A stretch of 64,000 nt of DNA from Warburgia ugandensis (GCA_035236585.1 CP141135.1:8280001-8344000); one strand, 5' to 3'; shown: positions 1 to 18,886, counted from the first letter of the stretch. Program-made: numbers and translations. Notes: generated by a model not told the origin, from the letters alone.

Positions 1-1563
1 ACTCTAGATTCAACGAACTAGAATAAGAACATCAGCCAGTGAAAGATAGTTAACCCAATGGATAACCGTTGGGTAGTAAACAGATCAGATATTGACGCAG
101 AGGGAATCGAGTACTTCTGGTCATCGATATGGCTATGTCCAGAGACTTCTCTAACATAAACCTCCACAGAAGTGTGATATAGACAAAACGAGGTTCAGAT
201 AGAAATTTTACATCAAATTCACAGTTCGAGGCTTGAAGCAATTCTCCAGAAAATGAAATTCACCTTGGCAACAACAAGCAGCCCACTTGTTCCTTTGTCC
301 AACCTGTGGACGATGCCAGGGCGTATAGAACCCCCAGCTACTCTGAAACTTATCTCTTCATCTGAATCTCGATCAGCAGAAAACATGTCAAGCTCATCAT
401 CAGAACCATCGTCAGCCTCAGAATATCTATCACTGCTCGGAAATGCAACTGATGGAAGTCGACAATGATGAAGAATCGCATTTACAAGTGTCCCATTAGC
501 ATTACCAGGTGCTGGATGAACAACCTAAACCCCATAAAAAATCAATCAATCAAGAAATAAAGAGAGCGCGGAGAGCATAGTTAAGAAATTCTCTTAAAAA
601 AAAAATTTTCTTGAAAAGACGCCATTTAATTTGCATTTTTACCTATAGAAAATCCAGACAAATTGACAACTTACGCAAATTTAACGAATTAAACATGAAA
701 TTAAAAAAAACTCAATAAATCTTAATATATATGTTAAAAGTTAGTTTTAAAATTTTGAATTAACATGGATCTAATTTTGCAACCATCTTCCGCATTATCA
801 TTAACGTACAATTTTATTTATTTGAAAATTTTAAATGGTAGATGTTCAATTTTATTTTATTTTATTTATACAACATCAATAGACAGAAATTCTAACAATA
901 AGGGCCAAATCTATAAAGAAAGAAGTATAGCAAAAGAAAAAGCCACAAATGAACTCAAATAGAAAAAATTTACCATATGCGCAGGTTTATTCACAACAAG
1001 AAGATGATCATCTTCAAATACCACATGCACCGGTATATCTTCTGGCTCAGCCCTTAACGGCTGCAACTCAGCAATGGTACAATTAACCTTGTCCCCTCTC
1101 TTGATAATAGAGGAGACCTGCCCAAAGGGATGTCACTATAAGAAAAGGGGTCCCAAAAACCAACTTTTGAGTAAGAACACATAAAACCCAGCTTTAGAAG
1201 TACCTTACTAATTGTTTTGCCATTAACAGAAACGAGACCTGAACGAATGCTAGACTGAATCCGAGCTCTGCTAACTCCAGAAATGCGAGAAGAGATCCAG
1301 TAATCAAGTCTCAATTTTTGTGAGATGGGTCCCACGGTTTCTTCGAAACGAAGGCCAGCGTGATTTGCGAGGAGGGTGGTCTGGTGGGGTTCTGGGTTTT
1401 GGTTGGGAGTTGATGATTTGGAGGGAGAAGTTGAAGAGGAAAGACAGTTGAGGAAGGTGTAAGGAGATTTCGCCTTCCGGAGGAGTTGCAGGTAAGCAGA
1501 TGATGAGTGGAGGACGAAAGTCTTTGCAGAGGAAGAAGAAGTGGTGGGGAAAGAGAAGAGCAT
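1..1563 (-). CDS. RNA pseudouridine synthase, RluA family, chloroplast type (5' part; continues off the window)
   Basis: Isomerises uridine to pseudouridine in RNA; the plant relative is RNA pseudouridine synthase 2, chloroplastic. Three exons are read on the minus strand: 1563-1204, 1117-974 and 524-264, all joined in phase 0 at GT-AG sites. Exon 1 starts with a Ser/Thr-rich stretch of about 70 residues that looks like a transit peptide, then an S4 RNA-binding domain from about residue 84 (LRLDYWISSRISGVSRARIQ). Exon 2 encodes the end of S4 and HLLVVNKPAHM. Exon 3 has the catalytic motif HRLDKGTSGLLVV, with the active Asp at about residue 244, after a plant-type acidic insert. The rest of the catalytic domain is missing because the intron after 264 runs past base 1. 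The start at 1563 is the first ATG of the open exon. The family assignment is firm; the exact orthologue is inferred. Confidence 0.88.
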
Positions 1564-2310
1564 GACTTATGAGTTTGGCGTCTTCGCTCTTTTCTGCGAC
1601 TCGTTTTATCGCAGTCTGGTTGCTCGAGACCCGCAGAAGGTATCGGCAAGACCCACTGAACAGGGACCTTTCTGGTTTGGGGTTTTGACAGGCTATTTAA
1701 CAGCGTGGAGAAGCCCAGAAAAGATGAACTAAAATCATCCAATAGATGATACTCTGGAACATCGGCCATCTCAGTTAGACAAGTAGAATTTTGGGGAAAA
1801 AAATGCTAGAAGTCAAATTTCTCGGTATTGTGGTTCCCACATCAATTATGCAAATATCAACATACAAGCAAGAGATTTTCTTGTCCAAATGAACTTCACA
1901 AAACCAAAAAAGACAAGCACAAGACTTGCAATATAGATTTAGATTCTATTGTTTAGAATGGGAGCCTTTTGGCTAGCTACTCTTCATGTCGCGAGTGATC
2001 CTTCTTCGAAGCACTTCAATTGTCTGAACTACCATTCCCCAATCAATTTCAGATTTGGTTATTCAGGAAAGAGAATGAAAATGTAGAAGGATACCTTGGA
2101 AAATCATACAGTTAACTCACGAGGAGTGAGCTGCACCCACGAATGATATAAATGCTACTGTAGTTTTAGCTTTGCTCATGTCGGTGGCATATTTCTATGC
2201 GGGTCTTGCTAAAAAAAGATTGGGTTATTTTAGTAAATACATTTAAAGAACTCTAATCCTTTTACCAAGTAACATTCTAGAAGATTTTACAAAACCTTTA
2301 TCACTTAGTT
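1564..2310. other. Intergenic stretch upstream of the pseudouridine synthase
   Basis: No convincing gene. The open frames over 1311-1769 are other-frame shadows of the pseudouridine synthase first exon and its leader. The promoter of that gene should lie here, but no clear TATA box was identified. Confidence 0.5.
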
Positions 2311-2490
2311 TTAGACTTTGGCACAACGGGAAAATTGTTGTCGCGTGACCTTGAGGTCACAGATTCAAGGCATGAAAACAGTCTCTTACAAAATGTGAGG
2401 TAAAGCCGCATACTATTGATCCTTGTGGTCCTACCTTCTCCAAACCGCACACATGTGGGAGCTTTGTGCACTGGGGTTGCCCTTTTTTTA
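2311..2490 (+). repeat. Au SINE, near full length
   Basis: tRNA-derived SINE of the angiosperm Au family. An A-box-like segment (TTTGGCACAACGGG) is followed by a B-box-like segment (GAGGTCACAGATTCAAGGC). The conserved body follows, then the tail GTGCACTGGGGTTGCCC and a run of T. Moderately diverged from the other copies in the window. Confidence 0.85.
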
Positions 2491-3043
2491 AAACTTATAG
2501 AGGGAAAACTCTATTGTGCAATTTTTCGTCAGGCGACTAGACTTTGTTAAGGTTGGAGATGTGAACTTGCGAACTTTTTGGGCTTTAGTGTGCCGTTAAA
2601 CAACCCTCTTTATGGTATCAGCTGCAATTAGTAATGGCTACTTCAGAGTAGGGTTTTTGTGCACTTGAAAAGAGGCAACGAAAATAGATTGGAGTAGCCG
2701 AGTAGGCACCAAAGCAGCTCACAGTGGTATGTGTTTCTTCTGCTGTCATTGTCTTTGCTATAGGTAACAGAGGAAACTACAATTGGTCTCATCAAATGTT
2801 CTAATTATTCTCTAAGTTTCACAAGAAACTGAACATATCCATTTTGTTTAAGACCTTCTTTAACATATCTATTAGTTAACACATAAGCCAATATTTAGGC
2901 TCCTGGCTCTCCTTTTAGTAATGTGTTCTAGGATGTAGGGTCTTACATTGAGGGAAAGTGTCCCAGGAATTCGTTTGGCAAGGGTGTATGTTGTGGGGAG
3001 GACACATAGAGGGTTGTTATATAAAGACCTAGTGAGTGTGTGA

Positions 3044-3205
3044 GTCAAAAAAAGGGCAGACCGGTGCACGAAGTTCCTCGGTATGTAGGGTCCGGGAAGG
3101 GGCAGACTACAAAGTGCCTATAGTACACAACCTTACCTTGCATTTTGCAAGAGACAATTTGCACGCCTCAAACCCGTGACCTGCAGGTCATACAGGTGTG
3201 TGAGT
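3044..3205 (-). repeat. Au SINE, head decayed
   Basis: Minus-strand copy: poly-A side at 3044, then GGGCAGACCGGTGCACGAAG, the Au body and the B box (CAAACCCGTGACCTGCAGG as read on plus). The tRNA-like head beyond about 3190 is degraded. Confidence 0.8.
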
Positions 3206-3669
3206 TATCAGATAAGAAAAATATCTACGAATTGAAGTGATACTTTTGCAATCCAATTGTCTCAGTTGATCCCATAATTTGTCAAAAATGTTAAACTCTT
3301 GGTTCCAATTAATACTTTGATGGTCTGCACGGGTATCAGTCCAACAACTGCTTCCAGAGTTGGATCGAACATACAAAATATTGAAATATTGAAATATTTC
3401 TCTTGTACTCACAAACTTCGCGGAATGCATGCAATTGGCTGATGGGATGCATTTTCAAACCCAACTACGCATTTTGATATAGTTCATAACCCAATCATCC
3501 TTTCAATTTTTACAATTTAAATCATCCTTCATAATTATAACCTTAGTTAAACTACTCCTTTACCCTTTCCTAGCAAGAAGAAGCTTTTCATAATAGCATG
3601 TCATTGATCAGATTCCGCTGTAATATATGTGATCATTTTTTTGTATTATTCAGCTAAACAAGAACTCAT

Positions 3670-3830
3670 GTACATGTCGTTGTGTGACCTTGAGGTGACG
3701 GGTTCAAGGCGTGGAAACAGCTTCTTGCAAATGCAAGGTAAGGCTGTGTACTTTAGGCCCTTGTGGTCCGCCCCTTCCGTAGACCCTGCATAGGCGGGAG
3801 CTTCGTGCACTGGGGCTACCCTTTTTTTCA
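3670..3830 (+). repeat. Au SINE lacking its head
   Basis: Begins at TCGTTGTGTGACCTTGAGG (B-box side) and runs through the conserved body to GTGCACTGGGGCTACCC and a T run. The A-box part is missing, so it was probably 5' truncated. Confidence 0.82.
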
Positions 3831-4199
3831 TCCCTAAGGTCATAAGAAGAAGCAAAAATCAACAATAATTGATATGAGCTTTCATATCCTACTTGCTTTT
3901 ACCTTCTAAAGGTGAAAGCCGATAGACATGGAAACTAGAATAAGAGTCAAATAAAAAAAACACTCCAAAGTCACTTGTATATTAATTTCTACAACTTCAA
4001 TGAAAAGATTGCATCCCTTGTCTGGCATCTGTTTGAGTGCTTCAATAAGAGAAGCGATGACCTTGACTGCACTACCGATCTTGTCGACCATTAGGATTAA
4101 TGCTTCCATGACATGATCCGTAGCTGACTTCTCAAGGTCTAGAAAAATATCCATTTCATTATTTTGTTGTTGTGCCAGATCTGTCACGGATTGATAGAT

Positions 4200-4810
4200 C
4201 TGATAATCAGGATTGACAGATTTGTGAGGGGCAAATACACACACAATAAAAGAGACAAGAAGTTACGTGGTTCAGCCAAACTCGGTTTATGTTCACGGAA
4301 GAGGAGATTTCACTATCTGATCAGATTACATAGGGGAGGAGGAAGAGGCTCAAAGCCTTCTCCAACCCTTTCCACGTTTTAATCTCTCACTCGCTTACAC
4401 ACACCAATCCTAATATTACATATATATACGACTCTCACTCGCATGGGTATAGACTACACACGGGTTACCCGTCCCAACAGTTGCAGCTGTACCATTTCGT
4501 TGACAGGAGGTGGTATCATTCATTGCTTGGAGGTGATGAATGGTATGATATCGTGGTGGAAGGTTTGGTCTGAAGAAGGTTATTAGCTCCAACCATCTTG
4601 TTTCCTGGTTTCGTAGCCGTCTTATATCCCGATTGGCAGTTGAACCACCTCTTCTCCTCATTAATTTGAGTCGCCAGTCTCTCCACACTCGCTTCAAAAG
4701 GGAGTCACCCTTTGTAGTCACAACACCACTGCCTCGCTGACCTCACTTCTCCTCCAACCTTCTCTTTCCACCTTCTGCTCCTCATCAACCTTGGTTGCAT
4801 TCAGCATCTT
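4200..4810 (-). mobile_element. Probable LTR-retrotransposon LTR fragment, Copia-like
   Basis: Read on minus, this has a TATA-like segment (CGTATATATATGTAATATT) and a leader with the phrases CTTCCGTGAACATAAACC and CTGAACCACGTAACTTCTTG. These resemble the 3' part of many plant Copia LTRs. No coding domain or partner LTR was seen, so it may be a solo LTR or a fragment. Both ends are approximate. Broken fossil; the family call is tentative. Confidence 0.35.
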
Positions 4811-7800
4811 GAGTTATTGATTTTTGAAATTCTTAACTGTGTGATCATAATGAAGGGCATAATCTAGTTTAGGCTTACAAATAACATACGAGTCAAAGTA
4901 GCTAAAGCAATGATATCCATGGCGAAAAATGAAGGGACACCTACCAACAACGACTCTGAAAAACTCTGGAGAGGAAAATAAATTATTACATGAAGAAAAG
5001 AAACGGGCTTGTACATTATCCTCTAGGGAATGGCCTCTCTCGTTTTGAACATATGGATTTGAAAGAAGCAACTTAACAAGGATCAAGTCGTAAAGCAAAA
5101 TAAGATCGAGCTCCAAACTGATACATGGGTAACCTCGGAAGAGCTTGGGGAGAGGTAAAATAGCTAGCGAAGAGCCTACTAGCTTACTGGTTTGGAGAAA
5201 AGAGGTGTCTAGAGTTTCTATTGATGGTCTGCTGCCACCAAGGCATGCTTTTGGTGGAGGATATGAGTAATGTAGAATTGGTTATAGGCCAGAAAATCCT
5301 TCATTTAATCCAAATAATTTGCATAGCAAGCTCTGTTGCTGTTGCAATTCCTAAAGAGCTATCAGCAGCTAGTGGAATGTGTTTCAAAGTTAATCGATTG
5401 CATAATCAATATATGAATGTGCCTGTCTCATTTGCCCATATGTCATCTCTATTGCACTTCCAAGAATCCTCCATCTATGACCTGTTAAGTACCTATGTTT
5501 TTGAACTCTCTCAGCTTTTTCTCCAGAGCAATGGTGATTTAATATCAGCCCACTAGAGGAGATATGAACTCAAGGTCTACTACCTGCATGTAGTTTTAGC
5601 TTCAATGAAGACGGAAAGAGAGAGTTTGTATCACATAAACCTCTGTATGATCTGCATTTAAGAAACTAACACAAGAACCTACTTTTTTGTATTTTTTATG
5701 GATCCAAGATGTTCATCTGATTTGGTTGTTCATTTGATTTGGCGTCATCAGATGTCCTTAGGTTATTCAACCACAACCTCGCCAGCTGGTGGGATGAATG
5801 GGACGGTATACACGTACTAGCAGCCAAAAGAGGAATGATCGACAAAAGAACCCTTCACCTTGCCTTCTTTCCTTGGCTTGGTGAAAAGGGCTACCAATAG
5901 TAGTGACGTATCTGGAGACTCATCTTTCTAAATGGGAAGAATAGCCTAGTAAACAGTGACCTTTGGAGAATTGAATAAGGGCCGACCTATCCACCTATTG
6001 AAAGTTCAATCTACCGGTCCTATATCAATTTCTAAATCTTTGTTCTATGGCTTTTTTTTTACCCTTTTTGGGCATGGGGATGCGAGAACCAATCCGAGTA
6101 ATCAACTGCTTTTCCCAAATCTGCCTTCAACCACCTTACTCCACTCGCCTCTTTCACGTTGAATTTCTCCAAGGCCTTTTTGCCTGGCATCTTACATCTG
6201 TAAAATGGACGGTAGAAGGAATTATTTTATCACCAACTTTTTTTACAACCACAAGAGCCTAGAAGTGAAGGCTTTCGATGTTCCCAAAAGACATGAATGG
6301 ACGGAAAGAAATTCTCCATGAAAAGTATTTTACGCCTTCAAAGTTCAAATAGAATTAGGCCAAAGACCAAAAAATCTTACATGCCTAATCTGTGGGCAAT
6401 ATACAAGCAAGTGATCAGCTCTCATGACTCTCCATCTAGTATTTAGAACGAGTTTTAATATGTAATTAGACTTGTAATATGCAAATGAAACTTTCATTTA
6501 TATGGCAAAAATTCATTTAGATTTTAGCAATCCTATGATAATTGCATAACCGGATTATAAAAGCCTTGCCAATCGGGCTCTCAGCGGACCTCATCTTCAG
6601 GCCAGTCCAGAGCGTGTTGGACTATCTTGTTAGACTATCCGATGTAATTTTGTATTTTTTGAACTAGTAACTCATATACCTATTACATGTATCCTCAATA
6701 CACTCCCTCAACGTATAAGCACCCTACATCCCCTAAATGGATGCAATGCTAGTGACACACTTACAAGAGGGACACCTCGGCCTAACCACTGGGTAATACT
6801 GGCTTATGTTTGATGTAATTTTATATTTGCGTTCATCTACACTAGGCATCAGTATTGGGCATTCAGATGGGTCATTGGCATTGGGCATTCAGATGGTAGG
6901 GTATTAAGGATGGAGATTAAAATCTACTTATTTGGGGTTGGTATTTTCCACTTGATTAGTGACAAACCCTTAATGCTTAAACAAGTGGCACCAAAGCCTC
7001 CTAAATATAGTAGCACAAGGAAGAGTCTCTCACCTAAGTGAGCAGGGTTCTAGACTGTGCAGGGGTGTGTATCTACTATTCAAGAGAGAGAGAGAGAGAG
7101 AGAAAAGAGTGCATAAAAAAAATTTACTTGATGTAATTACAAAACCCACTCCTGGTTTTCTACACAATTGGGGAAATCATAAGTATTTACAAGACTTTAC
7201 TAGAGGAAAATGATATTTCCACTCCCCTTTCCAGCAATCTGGATATATATATCCCACTACACCAAAAAACTGTGGCAAATATTAAGAACTAAAAGAAGAC
7301 AACATTATCCAAGACAGGGATTCCAGATACTTGAGGTGGTCATTTTAGGGGTGTCTTTCTCAAAGCAATTTTCCAATAATAACTTTATGCACGAGTATTT
7401 AGATGCTTAACTTTGCTTTGAAAGGAAACCTGTGCAGAGGCCTCGAGTCAGGGAACATATGCAGCTGTTGTCGGCTGGTGCGATCTGGGCCATCCAGCCG
7501 TAGTAATAAGAGTGTCTAATGCAACACAGCGAGTGCCGATCTACTACTGAATAAACTAGAGAACTGCTTAAAGTCATTGTCTCACCAATGTACATCAGAT
7601 TATTAATATATTTCGCCTTATTGGATGCAATGAGTCAATACACAGAGAACAAGTCCGACAAACACAACCACAAACACTAACACATTCATACAGTAACTCA
7701 GCCCCAGGGGTTTGACTGCTCAAATGATCCCCCATACTTACCTGACAAGTAGAAACAAGATAAAGGATTCACTTCTTAGCTGTGTAGTTGATAAGGGAAT

Positions 7801-7841
7801 GATATTTGTACATAACCGTGTATTTAAGCAAGTCCAATGGT
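4811..7841. other. Intergenic region between the LTR fragment and CPK29
   Basis: No recognised gene. A 111-codon open frame at 5221-5556 (+) has no family signature that I can name and no flanking gene structure. A (GA)n microsatellite sits at about 7085-7103. Around 6850-6900 a short unit containing TTGGGCATTCAGATGG is present twice in tandem. The CPK29 3' UTR presumably covers several hundred bases left of 7842. Confidence 0.45.
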
Positions 7842-14048
<6,207 letters not shown>

Positions 14049-14059
14049 TCTGGAATTGG

Positions 14060-14590
14060 GCTTTGAATTTGCTTGAGAGTACTGAAATCTGGATGGTTTC
14101 AGCTGGTTTTCTCTCTCTTGTATTGCTTTATCCAGCCACTTCTGCAGTGTGTGGTCAGAGTAGGAGAATACTTCCAAGAGTATAGAAATCTAGATGTTTT
14201 TCTCTGACCTTTCTTTCCCTTCAATTGCCTTAACCAACAAATTATGCAATGCCCAGAGAGAGATACATAGAGAATTTTCCTAGAGTACCAAAATCTGAAC
14301 TGTTTTACCTGCTTTCTCTTTCTCTTGAACCGCTTTAACCAAACCCTTCGCAATGAAGAGAGAGAGAGAGCTTCAAACGAGAATACTGGAATCAAAATGG
14401 TTTTTTCTGCCTTTTCTCTGTGCTTTAACCAAACACTTAAGCATATGTCTGCTTTTTCTCTGTGGGCTTTAACCAAACGCAAGCAAAGGCCTTGCAATAA
14501 CAGTGAGAATGTCTGCTTTTTCTCTGTGGGCTTTAACCAAACGCAAGCAAAGGCCTTGCTATAACAGTGAGAGAGACAGAGAGAGAGATT
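14060..14590 (-). repeat. Tandemly repeated leader of CPK29
   Basis: The region upstream of the CPK29 start is built of diverged tandem copies. On plus each carries a CTTTTTCTCT-type pyrimidine run, then CTTTAACCAAAC or a variant, then a GCAATAACAGTGAGAGA-like end. The last two copies are almost identical with a 64-bp period (14447 and 14511, one mismatch over more than 50 bases). Older copies are visible near 14406, 14330, 14230 and 14110; the oldest overlaps the in-frame region just 5' of the MGNC start. CT-rich on the sense strand, as many plant leaders are. Confidence 0.7.
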
Positions 14591-14613
14591 CGTAGCTTGT
14601 TGGCGGCTACTTG

Positions 14614-14626
14614 AACTTATATTTCA
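14614..14626 (-). promoter_or_regulatory. Possible TATA box of CPK29
   Basis: The minus strand reads AAATATAAGTTC about 30 bases upstream of the CT-rich leader (GA-rich on plus). The position suits a transcription start near 14590. No experimental support. Confidence 0.35.
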
Positions 14627-15132
14627 GTTTTGATTCAATAGAGTGTAAATGTCTCAAATTACCCTTATATAATGATAAAAGAGCAGGGGTAATATAGTAA
14701 TTTGAATGAAAGATTAAGACAAATCCGGTAGAAGCGACAGACTTTTAGCAACCTGTCGGTCTGCATCAGGAACTGGTCCCCGCGTTTCCATTTACACGCG
14801 GACGTCATTCTCCAGCTAATTGATACCCGGACCGTAGCGGCGCGGACCGTTTATGCTCTGGATCCGATCGTAAGTTTCCACTGGATGGTTAGGATGGATT
14901 TTCCACTTACAAGCCATTGATTGGACTTCACAGAGAGTGAACCGATCCTACCGAACGGCTTTGATTAACTGCGTGGCGAATCCATTATTACTTGTGTGTG
15001 CATCCAGACCCTTCGATTGTGGGCCTCACTATGTCAACGGTGCAAATTACAATAAGAAGAGTGGCGTGTAGATACTTGTTTTTGAAATGGAGGTAACAAT
15101 GGGGTATTATCATTGAAGAATTGTAAGAGGAC
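14627..15132. other. Intergenic stretch upstream of CPK29
   Basis: No gene seen. Includes the distal promoter of CPK29 and a less AT-rich patch (14760-14870). Nothing else stands out. Confidence 0.4.
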
Positions 15133-15613
15133 TCAGCGTGCAATTCGGGTTGGCGAGATTAACCCATTATAGTATATGGGTCAACACAAATACAACCCTC
15201 TTAATAATTGTGTCAAGAACTTGTGACTTGAACATGACACGATTATTAAATGAGTTAATACAATACAACTCGCGTAACATGATTAAATGAATATAAAATA
15301 ACTAATATATGACAGTTTTTTAAAAACAGTCCTACATTACTATAGTATTATATGATTGTTTTTAAAGAACCATCTTATATAGGACTGACTATTTTTCAAC
15401 CTGATTGGTAAACAACGTGTAGGTTAAATGGGTCAATACGACAAATTAATAGGTCTCATGTCAAACAGGTCAACACGACGAGTTAACATTAATTGATCTG
15501 AATATCACACGACCCGAAAATAACACAAACACAATAAGACTCAACCTTAACCTGCTAAATCCGTATCGGGTTAGAGTTGTGTTATCGTGCCGTATCATAT
15601 TTTGTCACTCCTA
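15133..15613. mobile_element. Non-autonomous hAT-like element, 481 bp
   Basis: Bounded by a perfect 8-bp direct repeat AAGAGGAC (15125-15132 and 15614-15621), the hAT target-site length. The left end is TCAGCGTGCAATTC; the right end read inward is TAGGAGTGACAAAATATGAT. The interior is full of ACACGA, GGGTCAACACGA and TTAATAATTGTGTC phrases. It shares both ends and interior with the element at 20770-21416. No transposase frame. Confidence 0.75.
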
Positions 15614-15957
15614 AAGAGGACTGCAAATATTGTGCCTTGGAGCCTGCTAGCAGCTCTCCTATTCTTTATCTACTAGATAAATAATTGAGATTAGCAGTAG
15701 CGTTGACCTTCAAGTTTATGCCTTCTAAATGGGCCACCCCCTTCATAAAAGTCTTGAGTAAGTACTACCGATGTCATGTTAGTTTGACTTGATCGCTCTT
15801 CTCATAGTGCCATTAATTGAAATTATTTATCCTTCTGTTTTGGAATTGTTTTTAACTATATTTTACACTTGTGGCACTAAAAATAAGTTAAGTGACATGC
15901 AGTGCATACGAAAGGTCACATTATTTATTTATTTTATTATCTTTACAAGTGAATTAG

Positions 15958-16085
15958 AAGGAGAGTCTTGGTGTAATGGTAGAGTTGTCGTTGTGTGATC
16001 TTGAAGTTACGGGTTCAAGACATAGAAACCTCCTCTTAACCCTTGTGGCCTGCCCCTTACTCAGACCCTCCGGAACTGCTCTTTT
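15958..16085 (+). repeat. Au SINE with internal and 3' losses
   Basis: Head GGAGAGTCTTGGTGTAATGG, B box TTGAAGTTACGGGTTCAAGA, and a shortened body ending near CAGACCCTCCGGAACTGC. The region between the B box and ACCCTTGTGG is shorter than in full copies. Confidence 0.75.
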
Positions 16086-16092
16086 CTTTACA

Positions 16093-16486
16093 AGTGAAGA
16101 ATTATAGAACAAATCACTTATGCACTCCTAAATGTAATTTCGGGCGACTACTTCAACCTACAGCCAAGTTTACTTTTAGGAGAGACGATGAAGTTGTCTG
16201 CAAGCAGCTATTCTGGACACTTGTTGGCGTACAGAACATGGCACTTTTTAACGCAAGTGGTGCAAGCACTGGTTATGTCAGGGAAGATGCTAAAGTTATC
16301 CACAACCAACAATTTGTTGGCACAAACGGTATGGCGCTTGTTAATACACTTGGGGCAAGCACAATACACCACACCACATGTTAGAAATAATCTCAGAGCT
16401 GCACCAAGAAGGTCATGTGATGTAGTGACATGCATACTCTTTCTCTCTCTCCTTGTTTTTTTTTTCTTTATTTTAGACACATACTA
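16093..16486 (+). other. Short open frame with an internal repeat, unrecognised
   Basis: An open frame at 16043-16384 (113 codons) overlaps the SINE tail at its start. Downstream it encodes two related segments, VGVQNMALFNASGAST and VGTNGMALVNTLGAST, about 31 residues apart; the DNA repeats with a period of about 94 bp. A third, weaker copy of the DNA phrase is at about 16668. I cannot name a family and there is no promoter or splice context, so it may be a decayed repeat rather than a gene. Confidence 0.2.
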
Positions 16487-16665
16487 GAGGGGAGCCTTGG
16501 TGTAACGGTAAAGTTGTTGTCGTGTGATCTTGAGGTCACAGGTTCAGGACATGAAAACACTCTCTTGCAAAAATATAAGATAAGGTTTCGTACTATAGAC
16601 CCTTGTGATCCGCCCCTTCCTCAAACCCCGCACAAGCGAGAGCTTCATGCACCAGATGTTGCCCT
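16487..16665 (+). repeat. Au SINE, near full length
   Basis: Starts GGGGAGCCTTGGTGTAACGG, has the B box TTGAGGTCACAGGTTCAGGA and ends near ATGCACCAGATGTTGCCC. One of the better preserved heads in the window. Confidence 0.85.
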
Positions 16666-17156
16666 TGGGCACATGTTGAATGCAAGCACCCAGGACCTTT
16701 CCACAGAGGCTTCTAGCACCACCCTGCCAGAAGGCCTTCGTCACGCTACATAATGTCAATGAAGAAGCTAGGTTGTCCTGTCCATGACGAGCCCCGTTAA
16801 ATAGATCGAAACAGTTTTCTGTCAACAAGAAAGTCCAAGTAACCCAGATGGAACAGCGCTGTCGGTCTAGTTCTGGTATTAAGCTTATCTTCTTCGTCTC
16901 CTTCTTTGGTCTTTCTTTTTCAAGGCAAAAGGATGGCGCACGCTTCACCACTTCAATTAATAAGTGAAGCTTAGCTTAATGTGATCACTGATGGGCTGAC
17001 CAATGATCATTTGCCATTACAAGTTAATGGCGAGAGCTCGGTCAATTGGTCACAAATAAAATCATACAGTTTGGGTGATTCACAGCCGGGTTCCACTAAA
17101 GATATCCCGCCTTGATACACCTAGCAACTTGAAAAGACTTTTGAATGACTCTAATC

Positions 17157-17292
17157 GAAGGAGGGGCAGACCACAAGGATCAATAGTATGCAACCTTATC
17201 TTACACTTTGCAAGAGGCTGTTTCTACGCTTTAAACCCATAACCTCAGAGTCACACGATTACAACTCTACCATTGCTCCAAAACTCCCCTTA
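17157..17292 (-). repeat. Au SINE missing its tail
   Basis: Minus-strand copy running from GGAGGGGCAGACCACAAGG through the B box (CATAACCTCAGAGTCACACG on plus) to the head at about 17290. The terminal GTGCACCGGGGCTGCCC part is absent. Confidence 0.78.
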
Positions 17293-18886
17293 AAAAAATG
17301 ACTATGTCATATATTTGTTTATTTCTTGCTTGCTTACATTCAAATGACATGTGAAAGAAGGAAAAAGTACTCTAACTGGAAGGTTGAATCATTAAATCAA
17401 TGCAATGTGGACAATTCAAGGACTTCGGATAATTTTAAAGTCTCGATGTGATACTTTCCTTGATAAATTTGGTCTCCAGCATTCTAAATTGTCGATGCGA
17501 TACTTTTCTTTGCCGGGGAGATTTCAAATAGATTTAGGAATTAGGATAACAGATTCTAATTACTTTATTTTATAAATCTTGGCTGTAACCCCACAGAAGA
17601 AAGTCTTGATGTGGTTATTGTATCTTTCCTAAATCTCAGTTTTGAGATCATTAGGCCTGTTTTACATTTTGTTAAAGCCCCTCATTATAATGAGGAAGAA
17701 CTAGTTGGTAACTTTGTGCAGAAGACTCCCAGCAGAAGTCAGATACTCTTGAGGATTTGAAGAAATAGATGTCTCTTTGCGATATGTCTCGCAAATTATT
17801 TGGAAAATCTAAGCCATTCACCATGTTGGGCGTCTTAACATGTTTTAGATCATTGAAAAAATTAATAAAATTACATAATTTAGGTTTCTAGCTCAAAGCA
17901 ACCTGCTGTAAAAGAATTCAGTGGCATAAAATTTTATAGGTAGCCTATCTAAGACATTCCAAAAACCATGAGCTACATAAATGTTTCAAAAAATTCACCA
18001 CGCATGTCAAGAACCCGTTTGCCATTGAGCTCTTTCTTTTCAACTAATTCATATTTGCAACTTGTAGTGGCTACTTTTTATTAAACACACTAGAACTGCT
18101 AAAATCAGGTTGCCTAATAAGAAAGATTCGGCAACTAAAATGTTACAAAATTTTGGGAGCATAGGTGAAGAACTTAGGGAAAAAGAACATGACTTGGATG
18201 CGAATTGAACTAAATTAATTGGGACTAGTTTCTAGGCTTACAAAATAATATATTTGTTAGTATTCGTTAAAATTAACTTTTAAACAATAAAATCACGTTC
18301 AATGCAGTTCAAGTCAAAGGAAAAAAAACCATGTTCAATGTATTAAATTTCACATTTAACTTAAATGCTGGATATGTTGAATTACAGCAAATGGGACTTT
18401 ATAGTCTTGAAATGGCACATAAATATAAGGTGGTTTCCTCAAAATTAGGTAGAATTGTGTAAACTTGATCCGGGGAAATTTCTAATCTAGCATTACCATA
18501 ATTATTTTGGTAACCTATGACATGTCATCAGTCAACCTTGTATTCAACTTGTATATATAATTACAAGGTATGTTAATTTCAACTATTTTAGGCAGATGCA
18601 AGGAGCAAGTGACATTTGATTCTCTGAAAAAAAGAGAGTAGAAAATAAAAAAAAAGTTAAAATCTTTTTTTTTTAACCAATTAAATGTCACCTACACTTT
18701 ACACCTGCAATTTCTTTCTGAAATTACCGCTCTCCTATAATTACATTATATGGCTCTAGAGATACTTAAAAAGAGTATTAGGAGACAAAACAGAGTTTCT
18801 GCACATTATCATTATTATTAAACGTGAATTGAGAAAGGAAAAGGAAAAAGGAAAGAAGATATAAATTACGTTAAAAGTGGAGAAAT

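Noticed and set aside
1311-1769. 152-codon frame on minus overlapping the pseudouridine synthase exon 1
   Set aside because: It is a shifted-frame shadow of the exon that encodes the S4 domain; the other frame has clear homology and proper splice sites.
2311-2490. tRNA genes suggested by A- and B-box sequences at this and similar sites
   Set aside because: All belong to Au SINEs; none folds into a complete tRNA with an acceptor stem.
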